Origin: Antedon bifida
Taxonomy: Eukaryota; Echinodermata; Crinoidea; Comatulida; Antedonidae
Reading direction: 5' to 3'
NCBI GenBank assembly: GCA_963402885.1
Contig: OY727096.1
Span: forward strand, 19,387,820-19,451,819
Length of the DNA stretch: 64,000 bases
Of the stretch, positions 1 to 12,767 are shown piece by piece. A program made the translations under genes and the position numbers. Position 1 is the stretch's first letter, and each line of letters begins with the position of its first letter. Below the pieces are notes generated by a model that did no database searches, was not told the DNA's origin, and saw nothing but the letters and a program-made list of their open reading frames with translations.

Positions 1-1218
1 CTTCTTGATAATCTTATCTTGATTGGAAATCAGTTGTGTCCTGTCTCTGCGGCGGTCAACTGGTGACCTCAGGTGGACAAAGATATAAGAAACACCTGCA
101 TTACAGCTGCAAATTGGATTATTGTTCATCTTTACTCAAAATATTTTATTAAATATTATATTAAATTTTGGTAATAATTTAATTTAAGAAAATTTGGATA
201 CCATATCTTTTTTTCTCTAGTAGAATTTGCCTTGCAGAATAAAGACACTGAGGCAACTACACTGTATTTAATACAATAGAACATCTTGAAGTGTGCTCAT
301 TTACAATAAAAAAAAATAAAATCTTTCAAAATAAATAGTGCTTAATTATAAATTTCTACTTATATCTCGCTCTTCGAGAAGAAAGGCTATTGTTTGTTTA
401 TCCAGGTAAACTAGGCACGAAATAGACAGTGCCCTTTTATTATTAATTATACAGTTTATTTGATGAATTATAGTACTGTACCTCTGGTTATTATATTGTT
501 TTTCTTTACGTTTTTTTTCATTTTGTAGTTGGTTTATTATTGTTTGCTGCTTTTGGGCTTCATTAAGGGTTCGTTTTTGTATGAGAATTTTAGCTTTTTT
601 TTCCCTAAATTTTAGGTTTTTTCTAGGTTTTTGGACAAAGAAATACAGTGTATCCGTACTGTATACAGTATGTATAACCAAGTTGTAGTGCAATCGATGA
701 TTGATCTTGAAATCTCAAATTATACATAATTATCAATATAATACAAAATGTCTGTACAACTCATTTTGTACCGTTTACTATACAGTAACTGTATACAGTA
801 TTCTAATACAGGTCTCCCAATGTTTTGGAATTTGACAAATGTGAATTTCATTGCTTACTTTTGAAAGAAAAAAATCCTTTAAAATTTCCCAATATAATAG
901 AACTCTTTTCCTTTAAAACACTTTACTTTCTCACGAATTATCAGATTACAGAACTTTTTTTCCTTTAAGAACTTTAACAGAGATCTTCCGTTAAATTTAC
1001 ATTCAATTTAACTGTGTGTGAAGCAGATTTCAAAGGCTTCTCACGCACAAACAGACTGGATGAATAATCATCATTTATTTGGTACATATGTGCAGGAAAT
1101 AGCACTGCTTGCCATAGTACATTCAACGTCCGTGTCATACCAAATTACATTGTATTGAAAAATAAAGGTTACTACAGTACTGTATATACAGTATCTACAT
1201 TTTTCCATAAATTATTAC

Positions 1219-1306
1219 ACAGTAGAATCTCATATTAAGGGGACACCTTCAGGACCAAACAAATTGTTCCCTGAATAGGGATGTCCCAAAGAGGGGTTCT
1301 ACAGTA
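1219..1306. mobile_element. pogo/Tigger-like MITE
   Basis: The ends read ACAGTAGAATCTC and, inverted, GGGGTTCTACAGTA. Inside are TTAAGGGGACACC and its degenerate inverse. The CAGTAGAA..C inverted terminus and TA target preference are typical of pogo-like MITEs. A related copy is at 32545-32632. Confidence 0.55.
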
Positions 1307-3650
1307 TTGTATCTTGTAAAATGTTAAGGAGAAAATAAATGTTTATTGAAATAAAATGTGCTATAGAATGCCATTACAAATTTATAGCTAATAGCTAAAT
1401 TAACCTTGAAAATTGGCATTTTGTATATGTACAGTACAAACATGAAAAGGACATGAAAGAGCTCAACACCTCCAGCGGGAAAAATCAATGTGTGAATCCA
1501 TTAGGAAAACATGTGGATACTCAATTAACTACAAGTTGATCAATTAAACAATCAAAACAGTACAGAAAGCAACATTGTTATATACATTTGGGTATCAGAA
1601 ATATCAAATTGCATTGTATACAGTATCATTAATATATCTACAGTAATATACTTCTTCATGGGGGTTGGGGGAAGTGTAAGATTGTGCTAGGGCCTATTTT
1701 GATAATTATAATGAAATTATTAACTACTTTTGATATCTTTGACAGAGATTAATATAATAATACTGTATGTTAGCTCTCCCTCTCTGTATGCAGACTAAAA
1801 TGTATGAAAAGGTATGACAAAAAGGCTTAAAAAATTGAAACCAAAATAACTATTTGATAACTTGGCCTCCAAGTTAACTTTCGAAATTGAATATACCTAC
1901 ATTTTTTTTTTCATTCTAGACAAAAGCAGTCCTTATATAACTTTAATAATCAGAATCCAATTCTGATAGATAATTGTTTATTATAGGTGCACCTGCTCCC
2001 AGAAAGTGATTGCACCTCTGTCAATGCCAATATCACCCTTTAACATTTGTATAGGTTTTTTGTTAATTGATTAGTGTAGTAAGCTAGTATAAAATTGTTT
2101 ACATGTTTGAGATGTGTTATCTGTACTCCCACACTGTTCATGTCCTTGTGTTCATTATTGGGGTCCACTTCCTTTTTAGTGTTCTTAATCTACAGTGCAC
2201 GTGCCTACGGAAGCAATAGCCGTGAATCTCTTGTTGATCTGCTTAGGAAGACGCTAATGAACTAGAGGCGGCATAAGAAACAGGCTTCCTAGGGTGGGTT
2301 TTTCTTGGTATATATATTTTAAACATACTGTAGCATTTTTATAGCGCCTTTCCAACAATCAAAGTGCTTTACATGGACACATAGGACGTGAACAATATTT
2401 TATTTTAACAAGTTTTTAGCAATAGATTCTAAGCTGTATTATTACAGTAGACCTGAAAATTATGCTGAGGTGTATATTGAACTGTTCAATCCAAACAAGC
2501 TGCTAAACATTTGTTTCTGCTGGCAGAAAAATCTTTTTTTTTCTGACATAAAAACATAGTTAACATTTGCCAGAGAAAACAGGGCCTTTACTGTATAACA
2601 ATGACACATTGAACAACTGAACCCTAAATTTCGCAATTCTTAAATTTGTCACAGCTTAAGGATTGGTGACATGTCTATAGGGACCGGAAAGACGGACACT
2701 TTAGCACTAAAGAAAACATGTACTCTGGTACAACAAAACACATTTCCTACAGGGAGGATTTGTTCTGCTTATTCTAGAGAAGTTCGGTAAATACCTCAAG
2801 TAATGCACCTGCTCAAAACGCATTAATACTTTACTTCTTAAATATCTCACAGCAAGGCTCAATGTCAACGTTTTATAAACAAAGATTAAATGGCAGTTGT
2901 CATTTTCCACATCATTGCGATACGTTACAATTAAAAGATTTTACATAGATGCTATAGTATGTTAAAGCTCAGGTACAGGCATGAATTTTAATTATAATAT
3001 TTGGTTAATTGTACATAATCAAATATTTGTAACAGAAATCAAGACGAAAAAACATGAATTTCCCTTAATATGGTAAAATACAAAATTTGGCAAAATTCTT
3101 TCATAAAAACCAGTAAGACTTTTTTCAGTAGTTAGGTAGTTAACCTAATGTAATAACATGTCTGGTGACTCCCTAGAAGGTGAAAAAAGATGGTGGATAT
3201 AAGGTGGATAATTTTTGCTATAGCAAGAAAATAAAAATCTGAAGTTGAATAAAAATACCAGAAATGTAATATTCAAGTTATATTACCTATATTTAGTCAT
3301 CTGATAACATTTTTTACCACATCGTTTATTTTTCATAGCTTTTTAAAATGCCTCTCTATTTACAAAATTTGTGTACAAAAGAATAGAGATTTTACTGTGT
3401 AATTTGAACTATCCCCCCACTGATAAGAAAGTGCTTATTTTCAACAAGCTTGTGTAACAAAAATAAAATCCCAAAAACTATGAAACATAGGGGAAACTAT
3501 AGATCGATAATTATTGGAATGTATGTAAAAAACACAACTGATGTGTACTGTAATACAATATACAGTATACTGTAAGATACAATATATCTGTAAGATACAG
3601 TAGTTACAGGGATGAAGAGCAGGGAAAGCGTTCAAAACAGAATCCTTGAA

Positions 3651-3728
3651 TTTCCCTTAATATGGTAAAATACAAAATTTGGCAAAATTCTTTCATAAAA
3701 AAAAGCGTTCAAAACAGAATCCTTGAAT
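3651..3728. repeat. Short templated insertion flanked by a direct repeat
   Basis: A copy of about 50 bp from 3057-3108 (CCCTTAATATGGTAAAATAC onwards) sits at 3651-3702. It lies between two copies of a roughly 24-bp word, GCGTTCAAAACAGAATCCTTG..., at about 3627-3650 and 3705-3728. Confidence 0.7.
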
Positions 3729-4148
3729 CGGCCACTGGTTCCTTTTAAACAGTGTTTGTATATGTACAGTACCTAGTGTACCAGACAAGAAACCAAAACT
3801 CTAAAAGCTCTGCTTGGTGCAAATGATTTCCAGTTTTACACTCAGTTATGAATTACTAAAAAAACTACAAATATAATACATCATCCACATAACAGATGAT
3901 ACATCACAGGTTTTTATTCAACATTTATTAATACCCAAAGGAAATGAGAAATTACTCAGACCTACAATAGCTGTTAAGCTATTACAGTACAGTATGTTTA
4001 ATCTTGGAGGATACTGTGTTTAGTTAGTGCTTTTTATGCATTTCTATATAACAAAGGAAAATGAATATATTATATATTGCGACTACTAGATTGAATATTA
4101 CGACTAGCATTAAATCAATAATTTGTTACATACATTTATACAGTAAAT

Positions 4149-4290
4149 GCAGTACTGTACATGTGGTCCCTGTGTAGTATCCAAATTAAAACATGATTAA
4201 AATTAGCACTGTAGTGCATTTATATACAGTACTGTACATGTGGTCCCTGTGCAGTATCCAAATTAAAATTTGCACTGTAGTGCATTAGTT
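4149..4290. repeat. Tandem duplication of about 75 bp
   Basis: Two adjacent copies both run from a TACAGTACTGTACATGTGGT-type start through TATCCAAATTAAAA to GCACTGTAGTGCATT, with a few differences. No gene is involved. Confidence 0.7.
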
Positions 4291-4317
4291 ACCAGGAAAA
4301 TGTAAATATTGTAAAGT

Positions 4318-4370
4318 AAAGCTCTGTCTACACTCTATCAAACTAGTTTGACAAAAAAAGTGTGATATGA
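4318..4370. mobile_element. MITE family A, half element
   Basis: Only the left arm is present: GCTCTGTCTACACTCTATC followed by AACTAGTTTGACAAAAAAAG and TGTGATATGA. The right arm is missing. Confidence 0.6.
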
Positions 4371-5457
4371 AAAATACTAGAAATGGTCCGTTATTCTTCC
4401 TCAATGAGTAAACCTTGGGTTGTCACAAAAGATTACTTTTTTGCAACTATTATAACAGATGTTCAGAATAAAATCATTATAAGTACAACATATTGTTTGT
4501 TTGGAATAGATTATTGTCCAGTTACGTAAACAAACTGGTATGTAAACAGTTGGTTATGAATACTGTATGTACTGTAGTTTCAATTTTTTTCTGATGCCTT
4601 ATTATTATTTTAAATAAACAAGAAACAAACAATGCATAGTACAAACATTGTAGTTTAATGCCAAATTAAATAGTGAACTAGCAGCCTTCCCCAGAAAATA
4701 GTAAGAGTTTTATACTGTATATTAATTAATAATTTAAGTCTACAATTATGTTATGTACTGGACTACTGAAAGTTGTAAAATATTGAAAAATAAGTTATTG
4801 ATAGTCTTTTTCTGTATTTATAGAGAACAAAATTAAACAGGAATTGAAGACAGGATTTGCACATAAAAGCCTTCCTGACTTTGCTCCTAACTTGCGGAAT
4901 AATCACCTAATATTAAAAATGCATTATTTTTTTTAAACAGTGCAGAAAGAAAAACAAAATAGACTTATTTATAGTCAACACAATATCAAAATCAGCTCAA
5001 ATAAACCGAAGAACCGGAAATTGTTTTGATTCAGCATGTCACTTGTCACAGTGCCGTCTATTCAGTTGTAATTAATTCCATTCATCTTGATTGCTCATTG
5101 AGTCATTGTTGTGGTCCTGGCGTTAAGCAGGTCGTGCTTTTGTCGGTAATTAATATACGGAAAATATAACAGTGGGGATACTTGAAGATAAACATACTTA
5201 AACGTGTTGCCGCTCATTCATGAAGTTATTGACCATATTCCATTCAGCAGTATATTATTTTATGAAAAGGATGATATTGTAGGAATTGATTTTTAAGACC
5301 TACCTTTTATTTACCATTTTTCCAATTAAAAATGTTATATCAAAGACCAGAAAGTGTAGGTGAACCATAAAAATAGTGAATACACCAGACTTTCTTTTCA
5401 TAAAAACTTTTAAAAATAAAAATCTGTTTAAAAAGTTAAGTATGTACTGTAACTTAC

Positions 5458-6006
5458 CTCTTCTTTCGCTTGCTTGACCCATGTTTGCAGAAGAATGTCA
5501 AGCCGTTCACGATGATACCTCTCTGTTGTTTTCATACCAATAAATATATCGGACAATTGAGTATTTCTAAAGTTAGTATTGCTCTCAAACAATGTCAAGT
5601 TTGCAGGTGAAAAAGTGTTTCTAATCTCAGATTTTACTTCATCTTTTGGTTGTTGAAGGCTTAATTCTTTATTTCTCAGAAAGTCTATCCTATCTTTCTC
5701 ATTATCAATAAACGCTGAATCCGATATGAAATTACGTTCGATATTTAGGCCTACACGTTCCTGGTTTCCATAGCCTACCGACTTATTCCGCTCTAGTTGC
5801 ATAATACTTTGTATAACTCGATCTTTACGCCCGGTTGAACGGCCCGGAGTCTCTTTGGTTTTGTCCCAACTGCGTTCACCACGATCTAAACCGGGCCTAG
5901 CATCCGAAGATAAGATCGTCTGCTTAGAAAAGAAATGTACAGTAGTAATGTATAGAGCCGTTATAATTACGCTCAATTGTACAGCCTTCTTTACACTCAT
6001 TCGCAT
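5458..6006 (-). CDS. Fringe-like beta-1,3-N-acetylglucosaminyltransferase, first coding exon only (partial)
   Basis: Fringe enzymes act in the Golgi. They add GlcNAc to O-fucose on Notch EGF repeats and so tune ligand choice. This single exon codes for 183 residues from an ATG at 6006 (a second in-frame ATG is at 6000) to a clean donor, GAG|GTAAGT, at 5458, in phase 0. It shows a short basic cytoplasmic tail, one hydrophobic signal-anchor (about residues 8-28) and a long low-complexity polar stem. Near the exon end lies the segment LSDIFIGMKTTERYHRERLD then LLQTWVKQAKEE, which matches the start of the Fringe catalytic domain (DVFIAVKTTKKFH.RLDLLL.TWI). In vertebrate fringes the first coding exon also ends about here. 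The DDD metal site and the rest of the catalytic domain should follow on the minus strand, but I found no second exon in 1-5457, so it is probably beyond the left edge. Which vertebrate fringe it corresponds to cannot be told. Confidence 0.85.
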
Positions 6007-6994
6007 CTTGAAAGTAATTTGCCCACATTTGGGCCTTAATGGTTGTTTACATCAGGCTAGCTTTCCGACAAGTGTAAACTTAAATCTTATACCAGTCTTC
6101 GATCACCACCGCCATCACTTTTTTTCCTACCAAGATCAAAAAGTGGGGGCGCATTTCATTTTTACAAAAGTGGGCGTATCATTTTGCATTATTAGATTTA
6201 CACCCCTTAAATTTAAGCCTTTTTTCTTCTTTTTTTTCCATTATTCCACTTAGGCCTATAAAAATTAAATAAATTCCAATATGCTGTAATGCAGTACTCT
6301 GTATTACCGGTGAGAATTATATTTGCTCAACTTAGTGATGGAACTTAGTTTAAGAGGGCGCTATTGAACTAATTGTTGCTCGGATACAGTACGCTACCTC
6401 GTCCTAGCAACATGAACATACGATAGTGCAATTAAAAAAAAGTTATATAAGACTATTGAAAATTTATGTTGAAGTACAAATTGACTGATGAAGGCCTATG
6501 TTAATGAGGAAGTGATGATGAAACCGCATTTTAATGTGAATAGATCAAATTTATATTGAACAAACATATACTGATGTATTAATATTTCACTTTCGTATCA
6601 AATATACAACAATTGTTGTTTATTCCAATTACTTAAGAATTGTTATGGTGTATACATTAGTAGGCCTATAATCTCGATCTTGTTTCACTACCAAAATGGT
6701 ATTCAACGCGACGGTAACGCGACGGTTACGCGACGACATAGCTTCTGCAAATCACTTGGCACCTTCTTCCCCCTTTTCTTATCTTCTGCAGAAAACATCA
6801 AATGTTCTATGTAACTAATCCTAGGCCAACCTTTATTTTCTTTTTCACGAGTTACGAAACCTACTATTTATATAATGATAACATAATACAATTCTAACTG
6901 TGTACAGGGATGTTATGTTACAAATTACTGACAGCAGTTTTTAGTCGCGTGGACGCGACTCTATAGTTCACTATGTCGGTCGGTCGGTCGGTCG

Positions 6995-7037
<43 letters not shown>

Positions 7038-7767
7038 GGTCTGTCGGTCTGTCTGTCTGTCTGTCAATCTGTCTGTCTGTCTGTCGGTCCGGTATCACTA
7101 TGCATTGTAGCACGCGACTTAATGGCTGTTGGCCTTGTTTTAACTAAAGAAGGCGCTAACACATTTCACTAATTATGCAAATACTATGCAAAATGCCATG
7201 TATGCAAAGGGTAGGTGTTGCGTTGGTTCTGAATCTTTTAAAAAAGAACTAGCAAAAGCTGAATCGTATTAGTTCAATAATGGATCGGTGTATCATGATA
7301 CAGTGAATAGCAGCATGAGTGAGTGTTTCTCTAAGCTTTTAGCTTTCGGTTGTAGATATTCACATAATGTAGGGAGTTTAAGATTGAAGCAAGAATTAGT
7401 ACTTAGAATCGGATACGTATGCAAGCACAAGTCATTTACAAATAAAAGAAACACAGTAACAAAGGCGTTGTACATAGCGACACACTAATAAGTAGTTTAA
7501 AAAACCTGAATCAAGGAAGGGTAAAATGTAATTGTACAGGCTTTCCTGCCTGAACGCACATCAAAATAACATTATAGTATTAGTCCGAAAGCATTGGCTT
7601 GTTTGCCATCTAGTAATTGGCGAGTCATGTGCTTGATGTTAGAAATGGTTCGAAAACAAAATCTAATTAATCTCAACTATCCTAAAAAACGTATTTCTTT
7701 TTGTCAATACATTTTGTAAAATAACATATGTGTTATACGGATATCTTCGATGTTTGCAAATGTTTCT
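6007..7767. other. Intergenic region between Fringe and the Toll-like receptor
   Basis: No gene was recognised. Open frames here are short and lack splice context. The interval should hold the Fringe promoter (to the right of 6006) and the Toll-receptor 3' end. A microsatellite occupies about 6974-7095. Confidence 0.5.
6940..7130. repeat. GTCT/GTCG microsatellite inside an AGTCGCG-bounded repeat
   Basis: About 30 tandem GTCG and GTCT tetranucleotides run from 6974 to 7095. The left flank is TTTTAGTCGCGTGGACGCGA and the right flank is GCACGCGACTTAATGGC. A decayed copy of the left flank plus GGTCGG repeats lies inverted at about 15787-15832 (CCGACCGACCGACATAGTGA then GCGACTAAAAATGC), so the microsatellite looks like part of a dispersed element. 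Confidence 0.6.
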
Positions 7768-9645
7768 CTATAGGTTATCAATGAGTCTATTTTTTGGACA
7801 GTTTGGTGACAAAAGAGCAGTTTCAAGCTTAGTCCAGAACAATGCTTGTCTCTCTGGATGTTCTTCCCATTCGATATAAGTTGTCGTGGTCAATATCTTG
7901 TGTAAGAGTATCGGCATGTCTTTGGGTGACACCTTCTCAATTAGTACAACGACCAAGATATCTTCATGGTCTAACATACGCATGTGCGCCATTTCTAACT
8001 CGAAGTTGCACCACTCACTTTTGGCAAAATGTTTAGAGACAACTAACAAGACCTTGCGACTAAATTTAACAGCATTTGCAATGTTCGTAGCGATTGCTTC
8101 TCCTGGAAGAAAGTCTCGATAGTCGACGCATAGTTTAAGATTTCGCTGCACCTCTAACGATGGCTGTAAAACATCAAGAACCCATTGTGTGTCTTTGCTG
8201 TTGTAACAGACAAACACGTCATATCGAATGTTTTCTCCGTTGATGGGAGGAGGCCCTTGGTTGCAAATTCGCCGGTATTGTTTTCGAAGGCGTCGTCGTT
8301 GGTTCCAATACCTACATTGAAATAATTAATGTTTCATTGTTGAAAAATTCATAATGCAATACATTAGATTTTACAATTTTATTTTGTAGGCCTAAATGTA
8401 TGTTTGCAAAATTTATATTAGATTATCAATTAAAAAAACAACAATCAGATATCGATATTTTTGTATTTATTACATTAACAAAGAGTCAATACATCAAAAG
8501 TGTGTTCAATATGTTTTTGTGTATAAGGCATTTAAAATACTCAAATACGAATGATCTTACCTTAAATGAAATCTGAAGCGGTAAAGAGTTGCACCCATGA
8601 TTACAACAATAAGACCAGCTGAAGCAGAAGGAATTGCAACTTTTAAGATTCTATCAAATTTGCTGCAGTTTATTTCATCAGGATTAAATTCAATTATTTT
8701 CTTGTATTCTTTATCTTGATATAGGGTACATTTTGTGTTGTTGATGTCTTGAATTGTAACATTCGTTGTCCCAATCCATGTTCTAAACCACACTAAATCA
8801 CAGTCACAACGAAATTTGTTGTACGACACCTCTAGAAGTTGTAATTGAGTTAGATTTTGGAGTCCAACATCCTCTGTAATTGTAGACAGAAGGTTGTCTT
8901 GTAGAGTTTTTACTTGTAATAATGAACCTTTAAATGCGTGTGGTGGTACACTGCTTATCTGATTTTTGTTTAGATATAGATATTTAAGAACTGATAAATT
9001 CTGGAATGTTCCGAAGGGAATATAGTTTATAGAGTTTCTTGTAAGATCAACTTTTATTAGTTTTTTGCAATTGTTAAATACCTTAGGATATATTGTTGTT
9101 AATCCAAAATATTGTAGATGTAATTGTTCTAAAGAAACGAGATCATCGAACCAGGGCAAAAGTTGATACAAATGTTGATTCGTATTCATTGTTAAAACAG
9201 TCAATTTTTGCAAACCACAGAATGCATTGATATCATTTTTATAATAAATTAGCTTGTTGCTATTAATATTTAAATATCGTAGAACAGTCAAACTCTGGAA
9301 AGAGTTCTTCAGTGACGAAATACTGTTGTCTTGCAGAGTGTAATATTCAACATCAGTTGGCACAGTATTTTGCGATGGAATAGCTTTAAATCCTTTATTT
9401 GAACAACGCACATCATGAGTGTAGTATACTTCCGTTTCTTCTTCCTTACAATATTTACAGTAGCATTGCTTAGGACATCTAAAATCATCTATGGGCTGAG
9501 TTCCATTTACTAACGAATTGTAATTGTAGCATGTTAATTTACCGCTAATAGGACAGTAGAATATTACGAAAAGAACGATACTAACGGAAAGAAGAGTCCA
9601 CATATTCATATTGGTGATGTATGAACCTTCGTTGAAGTATAACAT
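7768..9645 (-). CDS. Toll-like receptor with short LRR ectodomain
   Basis: Two exons, 9645-8561 and 8311-7768, are joined in phase 2 by a GTAAGA...TAG intron. They encode 542 residues from the first ATG; an ATG at 9609 gives a better signal peptide (MNMWTLLSVSIVLFVIFYC). In order the protein shows: signal peptide; an N-terminal cysteine cluster (CPKQCYCKYC, LRRNT-like); about six or seven leucine-rich repeats; an LRRCT cap (FRCDCDLVWF ... INCSKF); a membrane segment (IPSASAGLIVVIMGATLYRF); a basic linker; and a complete TIR domain. TIR box 1 is YDVFVCYNSKD, box 2 is YRDFLPGEA with the BB-loop proline, and box 3 is FW in RQALFWTKL. It should be a membrane receptor signalling through TIR adaptors such as MyD88. 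The ectodomain is much shorter than in vertebrate TLRs (about 20 repeats). The intron between the membrane segment and the TIR domain is sound. The ligand is unknown. Confidence 0.93.
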
Positions 9646-9681
9646 ATAATGATAGAAATCGACTGAAATTTACTCTAATAA

Positions 9682-10150
9682 AGGAAGAGATAATGAAATA
9701 CCATTATACATTTATTAAAATTTAATTTTCAAAACAATATCAATAAAAATGATTAATTATATTTCACTTTTGTAAATGCAAGAATTTGGTACAATAAAAC
9801 GGTTTCAGTTTCATTATTTCTGAAATTAGGCCTAATTGACGTTATGGTACACAGTGGTACACTGCTTATCTGATTTTTGTTTAGATATAGATATTTAAGA
9901 ACCGATAAATTCTGGAATGTTCCGAAGGGAATATACAGTAGTTTATAGAGTTTCTTGTAAGATCAACTTTTATTAGTTTTTTGCAATAGGAAGAGATAAT
10001 GAAATACCATTATACATTTATTAAAATTAAATTTTCAAAACAAAATCAATAACAATGATTAATTATATTTCACTTTTGTAAATGCAAGAATTTGGTACAA
10101 TAAAACGGTTTCAGTTTCATTATTTCTGAAATTAGGCCTAATTGACGTTA
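9682..10150 (-). repeat. Local duplication including a broken LRR fragment of the Toll-like receptor
   Basis: 9682-9845 (upstream flank of the receptor) recurs nearly unchanged at 9988-10149. Between the copies, 9853-9987 repeats 8941-9072 of the LRR coding exon, with a CAGTA insertion that breaks the frame. The simplest reading is a tandem duplication of roughly 8941-9845 whose second copy lost the part equivalent to 9073-9681. Confidence 0.85.
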
Positions 10151-11438
10151 TAATCTCCTTTTTAATTAAATAGGGTCAAATGTTTTCACTGTTATCTTGG
10201 ACAAAACAATATCATTATTAATGATTTATTATTATTTCACCTTTGTAACGAATTTGATGCACTAAACTGAAATAATTCTTCAAGCAATCAATTTAATTAT
10301 TTCTAAATAAACAGAAACTTTCTTTTCTTCTTATTTCCATTACTTACCAACGTGTGGTATGGCATGTACGCGTACGTAAATAAAGTGCCACAACTTCATT
10401 GTATGATAAATGTTGAATCCTCCATGTAATATACGTTGTGAAGACTTTGTATAGTTGATATCTGGCGAAAATAAACATCATTCAGCATCGCGTCTTCTAA
10501 CAGCAAGCTTCGTCCTATGTGATGCTGTTAGCATTTCCTGATAACATACAGTCTATAGCCTCTTCTTCAAAAGCTATTCGGCTGGTTGATTAGTGATTCA
10601 GCTTTCCTATCGGTTCGAACCCAGTGACAGATTATTTAGAAGTTTAGGTTATGTTGATATATTTAGTAGTTTTAACTACTTAAATGTGGTATGGTGTGGT
10701 CGTGTTGCCGTCAGCAGATATGACACTACATGATGTTTATTGAGGGCTGCTTGTGCACTGAACAACCACACCCTGTCCTATTTTATCATGTCGTAGATAA
10801 CTTTCACTTTTATTCAAATCAACGATTGGGCTAAAAGCAATCTTCTCAGCACACTCCTTACATCCTGTGCGCACAAATATAACAACATTGATATGATAAG
10901 TATCAGATCGTTATACTGTATTTCTATAGTTCATATTTCTAACTAACATGTTTTTTTTAAAATTGTATTTCTCAATTTGCATTTACGTACAGACAATTAC
11001 ATAAATATCTATCGTGATATAAATACTGTAATAGCATCGTGGCTACATCATAAGCATCATTCATCCCTCTCCACCCCCACCCCAAGAGTTTAGAATATGC
11101 AGGGAGAAGCAAGAAGTAGCCAATCAGATACCAGATGTAAATGTGGATAGGCCTACATCCAAGCATAATTCATTAGTAAAGCTGTTATCCACATGACAAT
11201 AGATACGAGTTAACAACGAATTGAAATAAAATATACACAAATTGACCAACCATCCAAACGACGAGAAGGCAATGTTACAGTAGTAATAGTTATTCCAACC
11301 GACTAGAACTTTTTGAATTAATAAATACAGGAGTAAACGTATAGTAAATATATACGTCGGGCAATATCATGATATTTCTCATGACCAAAAAAAGCGCCAC
11401 TACCTAATTATAATACTGTATCATATTAATACTTAGGG
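10151..11438. other. Intergenic, no gene seen
   Basis: Short frames only. A weak tRNA-like 3' box (GGTTCGAACCC at about 10613) suggests a decayed SINE head near 10570-10630. Nothing else is recognisable. Confidence 0.4.
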
Positions 11439-11799
11439 TTATCAATGAGCCTATGTTGTGGACAGTTAGGTGACAAAAGAGCTGTTTCAAGCGTGGCCCA
11501 GAACAATGCTTGTCTCTCTGGATGTTCTTCCCATTCGATATAAGTTGTCGTGGTTAATATCTTGTGTAAGAGTATCGGCATATCTTTGGGTGACACCTTT
11601 TCAAGTAATACCACAACCAATTTATTTTCATGGTTATCGAACATACGCATGTGCGCCATTTCTAACTAGAAGTTGCACCACTCACTTTTGGCAAAATGTT
11701 TGGAGACAACTAACAAGACCTTGCGACTAAATTTAACAGCATTTGCAATGTTCGTAGCGATTGCTTCTCCTGGAAGAAAGTCTCGATAGTCGACGCATC
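11439..11799 (-). pseudogene. TIR-domain pseudogene, partial copy of the adjacent Toll-like receptor
   Basis: This is nearly identical to 7773-8132 of the intact gene. It starts abruptly at the point equivalent to CVDYRDF (homology ends at 11799), so TIR box 1, the membrane segment and all LRRs are absent. One substitution changes the glutamate codon after CNF to TAG, an in-frame stop. The remaining stretch keeps the box 3 region (QALFW). There is no upstream exon or start. It is a dead or at most non-receptor fragment. The high identity to the intact copy implies recent duplication. Confidence 0.9.
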
Positions 11800-12309
11800 T
11801 ATATATAAATGTACGTAAGGGCAAAATTCGGTAAATCGCGCGTTATTTCTAGAATGTTTACTCGATGGTATATAAAGTTGGTTAGAATCTCGATACTGAT
11901 TTTAACCACCTGATGTAACCCTGTTTACTAATTAAATTTAGTTAGGTAATTAGTTATTGACAATTAAAACGAATTTAGGTTCAATGATTTGCCCCAAACA
12001 GGGGTGTTTTCCGATCGTGGAATGGATGTCCTTATGAAAAATACCTGCACACAATAATACGAGGATGCTTCGCATTTTCCTATCTCCTCCTACGATAATT
12101 GTTTTTAATAGCTGAAAACCGGTTGAACAGCTCGAGTACAGTATCATAACGAAATTTTGTTTTAAATGTTTTATAGGCCTGAGTGGATAGAGAATATTAT
12201 TTAAAAATTGTTCTTCCCATCCTCTTCCCCATCCCTCAACTCTAATGCTATATACAAAACACAAATTGGCCCCTCGAAATAGAAAAAGGAAGATGGCATA
12301 ATATACCAA

Positions 12310-12490
12310 GAACCAATAGAATTTGCAAAATGTGTAATTTAAATTGTATTGAAGATGAATACCATTTTACCTTAGTTTGTCCTTTTTATTCTACCATCAG
12401 AAATAATCTATTACCTCGATTTTATTGCATTGATACATGTCATTTAAGTTCTATCATATTCTATCAACCAAAAATATACAATTATTGAAT
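12310..12490 (+). mobile_element. Non-LTR retrotransposon scrap (zinc-knuckle C-terminus)
   Basis: One frame reads NRICKMCNLNCIEDEYHF then TLVCPFYSTIRNN and ends in a stop. The CxxC...EDExHF...CPxY pattern is the small zinc-binding motif at the C-terminus of many LINE reverse transcriptases (zf-RVT type). No other part of the polyprotein is present. Confidence 0.7.
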
Positions 12491-12767
12491 AATTTAGCAA
12501 AATATATTCATGATTCTTTTGAAAAAAGACAGTGTATTACATCTTAAGACAACTGTACCGTATTATAATTTTCCATTATACTGCAATTGGGCCAGAGGCC
12601 TCTATACATGATCGAATAAATGTCCTAGGTCACATGCCTAGAAACGAACGAAAATGGTCAGAAGGTTGTTATGTAGAGTTATTACTTGTAATAATGAATA
12701 TGATAATAATAAATTTGATTTCAACCAGAAAATACTGTCATAATTATAATTGCATCACTGAACGCTC

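Larger units (their letters stand above)
1..5457. other. Non-coding stretch, probably Fringe intron 1
   Basis: No convincing exon was found on either strand. The region is AT-rich and full of ACAGTA/TACTGTA words. It contains a pogo-like MITE (1219-1306), a SINE/LINE tail fragment with GCGCCTTTCC and AAGTGCTTTACAT words (about 2335-2375), a templated-insertion scar near 3627-3728, a roughly 75-bp tandem duplication (about 4149-4290) and half of a family-A MITE (4318-4370). Positions 1-110 are less AT-rich and open in one minus-strand frame, but I could not match that frame to Fringe. Confidence 0.5.

Noticed and set aside
1..110. Possible Fringe second exon at the left edge
   Set aside because: The open minus-strand frame needs a phase other than the phase 0 left by exon 1, and its translation does not resemble the FTDGED region or the DDD site of Fringe.
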